Assembly (NCBI GenBank): GCA_012841765.1
Contig: DUUA01000069.1
Span: forward strand, 1 to 5,469
Reading direction: 5' to 3'
Source: Acholeplasmataceae bacterium
GTDB lineage: Bacteria; Bacillota_I; Bacilli_A; ML615J-28; CAG-698
DNA length: 5,469 bases
Shown here: positions 1 through 5,469 of the stretch, piece after piece
How positions within the stretch are numbered: position 1 is the first letter of the stretch
Layout: every line of letters starts with the position of its first letter
Notes under the pieces: generated by a model
The model's input: the letters and a program-made list of their open reading frames with translations, nothing else
Database searches by the model: none
What the model was told of the DNA's origin: nothing
Translations under genes and position numbers: made by a program

Positions 1-2565
1 ACTTATATTATATTCATTATTTGCAATTTCAATAACTTTTTCATCTTCTTCAACATTAAATATTTTTTTAATTTGTTCAGAAAAATCTTCAACTAAAACT
101 GATTTATTTGTTCTGCAAAATAAATTACCTTTTGTTGACTTTTTCATACCTTTAACATTCTTTAATAAATGAAGAATGATTTCTTTAGGAAGATTTGCTT
201 TTTCAATAAGAGTAAAAATTTTCTTATCATTTTGATAATTTTGTTTTAATAAATAATCATAAGTAAAATAAAAGTGATAAGGTAGATACCTTTCCATACT
301 TTTCACATATTCTTTCAAATCTTGCTTAGATAAGCCTTGTTTTTCAAAATACTTAATTGTATAAATGCTATCATCTACTCTAAAGCCTAGATAATTTTTT
401 CTCAAACTCTCAGTAATCATCATTAAAGTAGTATCTTTAATATAAGATTCTTTTTCTCCAAAATCATAAACTTCAAAATCTTTAATCTCTTTAAAAAATA
501 TATCTTTAATAGACTTATATTCCCCATTAATAATATAATTCATATCATGAGTTTTATAACCAATCTTATTTAACCAAGTATTGGAAAAGTAAGAATAATC
601 TTTTTTAGTAAAACCATTATCTTCTAAAATCTTAGTTATTTGCGTAGCTTCATAATATGAATCAACGAAAAATCCTTTTATTTTATTTAAAATTTCATCG
701 CTTACTTGGGCTTCAAAATGATAAAGTGTTTTATCAAAAATATAATCACCAAGAACATAATTTATATTGTTTAAAATTGTAAATTTGTGAAAGCCATATT
801 CTTCAATTAACTTTTTAGCAAAAATGTTAACAAAAGTGTTTTCTGTTAATTTTTCCCATTCTTTTCTCACAAGAGAGTTAACATTTAGACCTTTTTTACC
901 AATTATTGGTTGTCTCAAAAATTCAATTTTATCTTTAATTTCATTATTATTTTCAAAAACATGTTTTAAAAGCGAATGAAGTTCATAACCATCTTTAATA
1001 TCAATTTTTTTCATTAATTCAGGATTTTCATCATAAAAATATGTTGCTGAAAAAACTTCATCTATATTATCTAATATTTGAAATAATTGATTAATACTTT
1101 CGTTAGTAATGGTTTTATAATTATAGTATCTAATATTTTTTAAACCAATTACAACATTATCAGTAGAATCAATAAATGTAGTGTAATGAAAATCTAACCC
1201 ATTATCTTTAGCAACTTTGTTTGCAAGTTCTAATATTTTAGTTTTATGAAGACCATAACTTGGTAAATAGTTTTCAATTACATATTCTAAAAAATCTTTT
1301 TTTGAAGGTGAATTAATTTTTTTGCCATAAATAGTAATAACCTTTCCAAATATTGTTTCAGTTTTACTATCTAAAACATTAAAGTTTGTTTTAGTAAACA
1401 TTGGATTGTTATTTATTACATCAATATATTCTAGAGGCAAATCATAATTACTTGTTTCTTTTTTATCAGCGTAAAAAGCAATTACATTATATGAAAAATC
1501 ATCTAAATTATAAACAGTTTTAAAAATCTCTGGATGCCAATTAAATTTATTATACTCTTTTAAAAAAGCAATCTCGTAAAAAATTTTAATATTTTCAGAT
1601 CTGTCTCTTATAATTTGTCTTATTCTTTCTCTTGTTAAATTATAAACATTGGCAATTTCTTGTAGCGTTTTACCACTAAACCTTTTTAGTATTATATCTT
1701 TTATTCTTGCTTTAAAAGGGCCTTCAAAAACTATTTCCTTAAAATATTTTAATCTTATAATCCCATCTTCAATTAATAAATACTCATCATTTTGGAGTCT
1801 TGTTAAATATTCCTTTGTAACAATATCTTGTTCTTTTCCATATATTTCATTTAATTTTTTTATAGCAATTGAACCAAACCAAAAATGCATTAGTTTATTC
1901 TTTAAAAATATAAAATTTAAGGCGTTATTTTCCATTAAATATTTATCAAAAACATCTAAAATACTATTAATTGTTTTAGTATTAAACCAATTAAACATAT
2001 CACCATTGATAAAAGACATTCTCAAATCTTTTAAAGTAACAACATTTAGATTGTTTAAACTACTAATGTTATTTTTTGAAATTCCTGTTTTGTCTATTTT
2101 AAGAGCATCAGCTGGATGTTCAAGGTCAAAAATAGTGTTTTCAATACCCTCTTTTTCAATTATGGATTTAACAATTTCTATTACTTTGATAGAAGAACGA
2201 TTACCAAAGCCTTTTAAATAACCTGTTTTGAAATTAAGAACTGCATCTATTAAACTTGATACTTTTGTAATTTTATTTTTTAATAAGCTATTATATGTTC
2301 TTGCTGGCATTTCAAAATCAGAAAGACGATACTTAATGTCTAAAAATGTAAAATCCCTTTTCACCCATTTTTGAGTTAATTCAGCCTTTATACCTTCGTC
2401 TATGTAATTACTAATAAAATGGCTTATGTAATTAATAGTATTGCTTTCAAAACCTAACTTACTTAAATCTGCATTTAAAACACCACTAACTGTATACAAA
2501 TTTACTTCTTCTAATTTTTGAACGATGGAAGATTCCATGTTCAATGTTCGTATTAATTTATGCAT
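1..2565 (-). CDS. Large protein with RNA polymerase alpha-CTD-like and sigma-70 region 4-like DNA-binding domains (C-terminus beyond the window)
   Basis: The frame is open for 855 codons from ATG 2565 to base 1 with no stop, so the C-terminus lies outside the window. The start is fixed by an AAAGGAGG site at 2571-2578, 5 nt upstream. Residues about 80-133 resemble the RNA polymerase alpha C-terminal domain. By eye-alignment to E. coli alpha, R89, N92, R123 and S124 fall at the DNA-contact positions R265, N268, K298 and S299, and G121 at the conserved turn glycine. Residues about 160-207 look like a second, degenerate copy. Residues about 287-325 match sigma-70 region 4: LQEIA (301-305), a turn, then TRERIRQI (311-318), which would be the recognition helix. 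The remaining 500-plus residues are mostly charged and aromatic, with no catalytic motif or membrane segment that I recognise. It is probably a cytoplasmic DNA-binding or RNA polymerase-associated protein. Its biological role is unknown to me. It has its own promoter and is separated from the upstream genes by a terminator. Confidence 0.9.
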   Translation of the reverse strand, partial: MHKLIRTLNMESSIVQKLEEVNLYTVSGVLNADLSKLGFESNTINYISHFISNYIDEGIKAELTQKWVKRDFTFLDIKYRLSDFEMPARTYNSLLKNKITKVSSLIDAVLNFKTGYLKGFGNRSSIKVIEIVKSIIEKEGIENTIFDLEHPADALKIDKTGISKNNISSLNNLNVVTLKDLRMSFINGDMFNWFNTKTINSILDVFDKYLMENNALNFIFLKNKLMHFWFGSIAIKKLNEIYGKEQDIVTKEYLTRLQNDEYLLIEDGIIRLKYFKEIVFEGPFKARIKDIILKRFSGKTLQEIANVYNLTRERIRQIIRDRSENIKIFYEIAFLKEYNKFNWHPEIFKTVYNLDDFSYNVIAFYADKKETSNYDLPLEYIDVINNNPMFTKTNFNVLDSKTETIFGKVITIYGKKINSPSKKDFLEYVIENYLPSYGLHKTKILELANKVAKDNGLDFHYTTFIDSTDNVVIGLKNIRYYNYKTITNESINQLFQILDNIDEVFSATYFYDENPELMKKIDIKDGYELHSLLKHVFENNNEIKDKIEFLRQPIIGKKGLNVNSLVRKEWEKLTENTFVNIFAKKLIEEYGFHKFTILNNINYVLGDYIFDKTLYHFEAQVSDEILNKIKGFFVDSYYEATQITKILEDNGFTKKDYSYFSNTWLNKIGYKTHDMNYIINGEYKSIKDIFFKEIKDFEVYDFGEKESYIKDTTLMMITESLRKNYLGFRVDDSIYTIKYFEKQGLSKQDLKEYVKSMERYLPYHFYFTYDYLLKQNYQNDKKIFTLIEKANLPKEIILHLLKNVKGMKKSTKGNLFCRTNKSVLVEDFSEQIKKIFNVEEDEKVIEIANNEYNIS

Positions 2566-2584
2566 AGAAACCTCCTTTTAATAA

Positions 2585-2641
2585 AATGTCCATTCCTATT
2601 ATATAATAATATCTAAAAAAGTCAATGACAAAATGAACATT
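2585..2641. promoter_or_regulatory. Candidate operator: two AATG-NN-CATT dyads flanking the promoter
   Basis: AATGTCCATT (2585-2594) overlaps the expected transcription start, and AATGAACATT (2632-2641) lies just upstream of the -35 box. Both are perfect 4-bp inverted repeats with a 2-bp centre, their centres 47 bp apart. Related half-sites AATGACA occur at 2624-2630 and 2643-2649, and a palindrome ACATGT at 2647-2652. The placement on both sides of a strong promoter suits a repressor or autoregulator site. The dyads are short and the DNA is A+T-rich, so chance is a real alternative. Confidence 0.3.
2598..2625 (-). promoter_or_regulatory. Sigma-A-type promoter of the alpha-CTD/sigma-4 gene
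   Basis: Read on the minus strand, TTGACT (2620-2625) is followed by a 16-bp spacer and a perfect TATAAT (2598-2603). Transcription should begin near 2591, giving a leader of about 26 nt that contains the AAAGGAGG ribosome binding site at 2571-2578. It is one of the best housekeeping promoters in the window and lies downstream of the previous operon's terminator, so the big gene is its own transcription unit. Confidence 0.8.
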
Positions 2642-2698
2642 AAATGACATGTTGCCAATATTTCTTTATATCTTTATTATACTCCTTATTTAATAATT

Positions 2699-2735
2699 GT
2701 CAAAATATAAAGCACCATATTGAATGTGGTGCTTT
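2699..2735 (-). terminator. Intrinsic terminator of the hydrolase/membrane-protein operon
   Basis: AAAGCACCA (2709-2717) pairs perfectly with TGGTGCTTT (2727-2735) around a short loop that can pair further at 2719-2720 with 2724-2725. On the minus strand the stem ends in TTT and is followed by ATATTTT. It lies 17 nt after the stop codon of the 94-residue membrane protein gene, the right distance for a terminator. The plus-strand side also has a short T run, but no plus-strand gene is seen. Confidence 0.8.
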
Positions 2736-2751
2736 TAAAATACTTATTAAA

Positions 2752-3036
2752 TTATAAATTCTTGTTTTTACAACTATTTAATAATAACTTAACCATCAAA
2801 TATTCCACAAATCCAAAAAGTCCAATTATTAAAAATGCAAATATTGAAACGACAACATAAAAACTTTTATTTACACTCTCAGCTGGAGTCCAATTTGTTG
2901 CATGTACTATATGTGATATACCAATATAAAATAACAATATTATTGATAGTCCAATAAAGACGCTCATTACAATATAAAAAATTTCCTGAGAGTTATACTT
3001 AGAAACTTTTTTGTTATTCAAATTTTTATTATCCAT
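2752..3036 (-). CDS. Small two-helix membrane protein, function unknown
   Basis: This 94-residue protein has a polar, lysine- and asparagine-rich N-terminus (1-17). A hydrophobic segment at about 18-44 and a second at about 59-87 follow, joined by a short polar loop with NWTPAES (48-54), and a basic tail ends the chain. That predicts an integral membrane protein with both ends on the same side, most likely cytoplasmic because of the lysines. I recognise no named family. The ATG is preceded by AGGAG (3048-3052), 11 nt away, a slightly long spacing; this site overlaps the TAG stop of the upstream hydrolase gene. The 14-nt gap indicates one operon and possible translational coupling. A terminator follows directly. 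It may be a membrane partner of the hydrolase, but that is inference from position only. Confidence 0.8.
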   Translation of the reverse strand: MDNKNLNNKKVSKYNSQEIFYIVMSVFIGLSIILLFYIGISHIVHATNWTPAESVNKSFYVVVSIFAFLIIGLFGFVEYLMVKLLLNSCKNKNL

Positions 3037-3050
3037 TATCTTTTAATCTC

Positions 3051-4544
3051 CTAATATCTAACAATTATTTTATTGTCTTTTTTTTCAAATTTAATTTTCA
3101 ATGTATCCACAACATATTTGAATGGAAGCATAAAAACATTATCAACATTTTTTAATCCGGGACTTCTCATCCCAAAGAAAACACCCCTTTTGTTTTTTGA
3201 TATCGATATAAATCCATCATCAACTCTCGGAATAACACTTAATCCTTCTGCTAAAGATTCAGCGGGTACATAGAAATCGTTACTATCTTCAAAAACAGCT
3301 TTTGGGAAAATAATCTTTCTACCGTTTAATGTCCCATATTTTTCACCAATAAAAAATACAAATTCATGAATTATCTCAAATGGATAAATATATTCTTCAA
3401 CAAAGCTATTTAGTGTATTTTCTTGACAATCCATCATAGAAGATTCGTGTTTAGCATAAAAACCACCATTAGTTATATAACAGATCCCTGTTTTTCTTTC
3501 TTTATTAAAAAACATATAACTAACAACTCCGTAAGCAGAACCTGTATGCCCTCTTAGTAAAATATTAGGATATTTATCTAAAATTTTCATCTGCAAGCCT
3601 TTAGCTTTATATGAATCCTCATCACTATTTCCAAACCAATGAGTTTGTAGCATCATCTCAACAGTTGATTTCTCTAAAATAACTTCGCCTTTATATAATC
3701 CATCATTCATTAGACAAGTCATAACTTTAGATAAATCTTTTGTACTGATAAATAAACCACCAGCAGGCCCTCTATAATTTTCACCTAATGGGAAAACCGG
3801 ATAGAAATTTTTTACAAACGATTCAAAACTTCTTGATATTTTATAACTAGTACTGCTATGCTCTGGTAAATAAATATTAGCACAGTTTTCTTTATTTATA
3901 ATATCATCTGGTCTAAAACTAGCATCTGTTTCTAAAGGTAAAAGTATTGTTTCTCTAACAAAATCAGTAAAAAGCTTTTTACTAACTTTTTCGACAATGC
4001 AAGCTAAGATTCCACAGCCAAAGTTAGAATATATAAAATTTGTCCCAGGTTCACGCTCAGAGTAAGTAGAGCTTGTCCAATATTTTGTCTTTTCGGGAAC
4101 TAACAAATCTTCTAAAGTTACATCTAAATGTGTGCCATTAACTCCATTATACCCTTTAATATCATCATCTTCTATTATTTCATCTTCACTGCCAAAACCA
4201 TCAGTTATACTAGAAGTTTGTGTCATTAACATTTTTATAGTAATAGGAGTATCAGGAAACTTAGGATTTCTTAAACTAAAGCCTAATATATCTTGAATAT
4301 CATCATCAATATTAACTAATCCTTTTTCTACAAGTTTCATAATCGCCATCGCAACTATAATTTTAGAAATAGAAGCAATCCGATATATTGTGTCTGGTGT
4401 TGTAGCAATTTTATTTTCAAAATCACTATAGCCATATGCTTCCGAAAATACAATTTTATCTTCTTTAACAATGACAGCAGTAGCACCAACAAGCCTAGAA
4501 AAATCACATGATTTTATGAATTCTTCTTTAAAATTACTATTCAT
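3051..4544 (-). CDS. Serine hydrolase, class C beta-lactamase/PBP-like family, with C-terminal copper-amine-oxidase-N-like domain
   Basis: This 497-residue protein has the three active-site motifs of the beta-lactamase/D-alanyl-D-alanine carboxypeptidase-like family (Pfam Beta-lactamase): S58-I-S-K61 (nucleophile serine and base lysine), Y172-S-N174, and H333-T-G335. A family-typical GPAGGL stretch lies at about 259-264. Such proteins hydrolyse peptides, esters or amides by a serine acyl-enzyme; the substrate cannot be told here, and true beta-lactamase activity should not be assumed. Residues about 390-497 look like two copy-number units of the copper amine oxidase N-terminal (stalk) domain, with FYVPAESLAEGL and later VFMLPFKYVVDTL. 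No signal peptide is visible, which is odd because that domain is usually on exported proteins. ATG 4544 is chosen over the in-frame GTG at 4553 because the GTG lies within the GAGGTG ribosome binding site. It is the first gene of an operon with the 94-residue membrane protein. Confidence 0.9.
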   Translation of the reverse strand: MNSNFKEEFIKSCDFSRLVGATAVIVKEDKIVFSEAYGYSDFENKIATTPDTIYRIASISKIIVAMAIMKLVEKGLVNIDDDIQDILGFSLRNPKFPDTPITIKMLMTQTSSITDGFGSEDEIIEDDDIKGYNGVNGTHLDVTLEDLLVPEKTKYWTSSTYSEREPGTNFIYSNFGCGILACIVEKVSKKLFTDFVRETILLPLETDASFRPDDIINKENCANIYLPEHSSTSYKISRSFESFVKNFYPVFPLGENYRGPAGGLFISTKDLSKVMTCLMNDGLYKGEVILEKSTVEMMLQTHWFGNSDEDSYKAKGLQMKILDKYPNILLRGHTGSAYGVVSYMFFNKERKTGICYITNGGFYAKHESSMMDCQENTLNSFVEEYIYPFEIIHEFVFFIGEKYGTLNGRKIIFPKAVFEDSNDFYVPAESLAEGLSVIPRVDDGFISISKNKRGVFFGMRSPGLKNVDNVFMLPFKYVVDTLKIKFEKKDNKIIVRY

Positions 4545-4550
4545 ATATAA

Positions 4551-4556
4551 CACCTC
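4551..4556 (-). promoter_or_regulatory. Ribosome binding site that decides the hydrolase start
   Basis: GAGGTG on the minus strand lies 6 nt before ATG 4544. The longest open frame would begin at GTG 4553, but that codon is part of this site, and it would be only about 7 nt from the predicted transcription start. The ATG, giving a protein that begins MNSNFKEE, is the better call. Confidence 0.75.
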
Positions 4557-4566
4557 ATCAGATTCT

Positions 4567-4575
4567 ATTATACCA
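4567..4575 (-). promoter_or_regulatory. Extended -10 promoter of the hydrolase operon
   Basis: On the minus strand TGG is followed by TATAAT (4567-4572), an extended -10 element. There is no good -35; the best is a T-rich stretch about 17-19 bp upstream that is the U-tract of the preceding terminator. Transcription should begin near 4560, leaving a leader of about 15 nt with the ribosome binding site close to the 5' end. Confidence 0.7.
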
Positions 4576-4590
4576 TATTCTTTGAGTAAT

Positions 4591-4626
4591 TAAAAATAAA
4601 AAAAGAACTAGATTAATATCTAGTTC
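4591..4626 (-). terminator. Strong intrinsic terminator upstream of the hydrolase operon
   Basis: GAACTAGAT (4605-4613) and ATCTAGTTC (4618-4626) form a perfect 9-bp stem with a 4-nt loop. On the minus strand it is followed at once by seven T, an A and five more T (4592-4604). It ends transcripts from the coiled-coil membrane gene, 120 nt after that gene's stop, and would also form the 3' end of the candidate small RNA. Confidence 0.85.
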
Positions 4627-4696
4627 ATATAAGAAAGGAAATAAAGATTTTAAGAGGAAATCTAATTTATATATTTATAAAGTTTATCTTTCTTAC
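4595..4696 (-). ncRNA. Candidate small RNA of about 100 nt, csRNA-like
   Basis: A -10 box (TATACT, 4703-4708) predicts a transcript from about 4696 to the terminator U-tract near 4595. Near the predicted 5' end TAAGAAAG (4688-4695) pairs with CTTTCTTA (4630-4637), and the stem can extend past a 3-nt bulge with TAAA/TTTA-type pairs. Inside it AGATTT (4658-4663) pairs with AAATCT (4645-4650), exposing a loop CCUCUUA that resembles an anti-Shine-Dalgarno sequence. The terminator hairpin closes the RNA. A promoter with TTTAAG-N5-TTTAAG, two hairpins and C/U-rich accessible parts is the layout of the streptococcal CiaR-controlled csRNAs (established knowledge). The alternative is that this is simply the 3' untranslated region of the upstream gene. 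Confidence 0.4.
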
Positions 4697-4702
4697 TTCA
4701 AC

Positions 4703-4735
4703 AGTATACACGAAATATCTTAAATATATCTTAAA
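4703..4735 (-). promoter_or_regulatory. Direct repeat TTTAAG-N5-TTTAAG upstream of a -10 box (CiaR-box-like)
   Basis: On the minus strand TTTAAGATAT occurs twice (4726-4735 and 4715-4724), 11 bp apart, which is one helical turn and the usual spacing for tandem OmpR/PhoB-family response regulator sites. The core reads TTTAAG-N5-TTTAAG, the published CiaR consensus of streptococci. A 10-bp spacer leads to TATACT (4703-4708). There is no proper -35, as expected of an activator-dependent promoter. It starts 11 bp after the stop codon of the upstream gene. Regulator identity is inference. Confidence 0.45.
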
Positions 4736-4746
4736 ATAAAAGCTAA

Positions 4747-5427
4747 TTACACATTCTCTTCTTCTTTTTTTGATTTTTCTTTTTCTTGATCAAGTCGATT
4801 CAAATAATCTATTCTTTCTTTCCTGAAATCTCTGGAATTAGTCTCATTAATTTTAGATTGCCAGTTTAAAAAATAATTTAAAATTTCCCGATTGTTTAAT
4901 TCACCATTAATATCATCTTTGATAATATTTAATTGTTCTTCTTGTTTTACAATTAAAAACTCTTGTCTTTTTGATTCATCTAATTTTGAAAAATCATCTT
5001 TATATTTATATAAAACTATATATTGAAGAATTTCTTCCTTTAACAAAGCTTCATATTTTTCTGCTTCTTTTAAATAATTAGAAATTTTATCATAAGAATA
5101 GTCATAATCTTTTTTATCTGCGTTATATTGATTATTGTTTTTAGTAAACATGATAATTAATATTACAATTAATCCAACAAATAAAGCTAGACTAATATAA
5201 AAAACATCAGATGATAGTTGACTTAACCAACTCATTATTAAAAATGCGATTGTAAATGAACTAAAAAGCATTATTAACCACTTTAAATGTTTATCTCTTT
5301 TTTTATATTCAGAAAATGAATGATCGTACTTCAAATGAAGTTCTGATAACCTTTGAATAAAAATTTCATAATTTTTATTTCTTTCACTTAAATAAGTATT
5401 CAATTGATTGTTATTATATTCGTTCAT
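4747..5427 (-). CDS. Coiled-coil membrane protein with two helices, function unknown
   Basis: This 226-residue protein begins with a polar, helix-prone stretch (1-48). Two hydrophobic segments at about 49-68 and 74-94, with a short loop, form a membrane hairpin. A long, highly charged cytoplasmic-type region (about 100-226) rich in Lys, Glu and Asp has heptad-like spacing suggestive of coiled coil and ends in a Lys/Glu tail. I recognise no family or catalytic motif. The start is placed at ATG 5427 because GAGGAG lies 5 nt upstream (5433-5438). An in-frame ATG at 5451 would add 8 residues but has no ribosome binding site and sits about 5 nt from the predicted transcription start. The gene appears to have its own promoter and ends at the 4591-4626 terminator. 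The layout suggests a membrane-anchored scaffold, but that is only a guess. Confidence 0.8.
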   Translation of the reverse strand: MNEYNNNQLNTYLSERNKNYEIFIQRLSELHLKYDHSFSEYKKRDKHLKWLIMLFSSFTIAFLIMSWLSQLSSDVFYISLALFVGLIVILIIMFTKNNNQYNADKKDYDYSYDKISNYLKEAEKYEALLKEEILQYIVLYKYKDDFSKLDESKRQEFLIVKQEEQLNIIKDDINGELNNREILNYFLNWQSKINETNSRDFRKERIDYLNRLDQEKEKSKKEEENV

Positions 5428-5432
5428 AACTA

Positions 5433-5468
5433 CTCCTCTATTAATAAACATCTTATTTATTTATTATA
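5433..5468 (-). promoter_or_regulatory. -10 box and ribosome binding site of the coiled-coil membrane gene
   Basis: A perfect TATAAT (5463-5468, minus strand) at the window edge predicts transcription from about 5456, and GAGGAG (5433-5438) follows 5 nt before ATG 5427. The -35 would lie outside the window, so the promoter is only half seen; TATAAT is also common by chance in such A+T-rich DNA. Confidence 0.45.
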
Positions 5469-5469
5469 T

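Noticed and set aside
1649..2221. Plus-strand open frame of 190 codons
   Set aside because: It is antisense to the long minus-strand gene that encodes the alpha-CTD/sigma-4 protein. It has no convincing ribosome binding site and a low-complexity Phe/Ile/Ser/Leu composition typical of a shadow frame.
2709..2735. Hairpin as a plus-strand terminator as well
   Set aside because: The plus strand carries no supported gene anywhere in the window, so only the minus-strand role is annotated.
3073..3273. Plus-strand open frame of 66 codons
   Set aside because: It lies antisense to the C-terminal domain of the serine hydrolase and has no promoter or ribosome binding site of its own.
3051..4544. Calling the hydrolase an antibiotic-resistance beta-lactamase
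   Set aside because: The SxxK, YxN and HTG motifs are shared by many esterases and peptidases in this family. With no signal peptide and an extra domain, a resistance role is not supported.
4545..4553. Upstream GTG start for the serine hydrolase
   Set aside because: The GTG is part of the GAGGTG ribosome binding site that serves ATG 4544, and it would be about 7 nt from the predicted transcript 5' end.
5428..5451. Upstream ATG start for the coiled-coil membrane protein
   Set aside because: There is no ribosome binding site before 5451, while GAGGAG is well placed for ATG 5427.

Overview
The window is very A+T-rich. It uses the standard genetic code (Trp is TGG, and no in-frame TGA is needed in any gene). 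It has strong AGGAGG-type ribosome binding sites, sigma-A-type promoters (TTGACT/TATAAT, extended TGGTATAAT) and compact U-tract terminators. This points to a low-GC Gram-positive bacterium (Bacillota, or an Acholeplasma-like relative). Genus cannot be fixed from the sequence. One regulatory signature, TTTAAG-N5-TTTAAG, matches the CiaR box of streptococci, but the lineage is not proven by it.

All four supported genes lie on the minus strand, so transcription runs from right to left. From the right: (1) an unrecognised two-helix membrane protein with coiled-coil flanks, starting at 5427 just inside the window edge. (2) A short intergenic region with an 11-bp direct repeat, a -10 box, an 8-bp stem with an inner hairpin and a strong intrinsic terminator, together a candidate small RNA of about 100 nt. 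(3) A serine hydrolase of the class C beta-lactamase/PBP-like family with a C-terminal copper-amine-oxidase-N-like (stalk) domain. (4) A 94-residue two-helix membrane protein 14 nt downstream, in the same operon, followed by a terminator at 2709-2735. (5) After a separate strong promoter, a very large gene that is open through the left edge (855 codons seen, no stop). Its protein carries an RNA polymerase alpha-CTD-like domain, a degenerate second copy, and a sigma-70 region 4-like helix-turn-helix.

The pieces look like independent transcription units rather than one pathway: the membrane gene ends at 4605-4626, the hydrolase/membrane pair has its own extended -10 promoter and terminator, and the large DNA-binding protein has its own promoter flanked by short dyads. 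The most unusual items are the alpha-CTD/sigma-4 chimera, which keeps the alpha-CTD DNA-contact residues, and the CiaR-box-like small RNA candidate. No tRNA, rRNA, CRISPR array, transposase or attachment site was seen, and there is no gene-free stretch above 300 bases.
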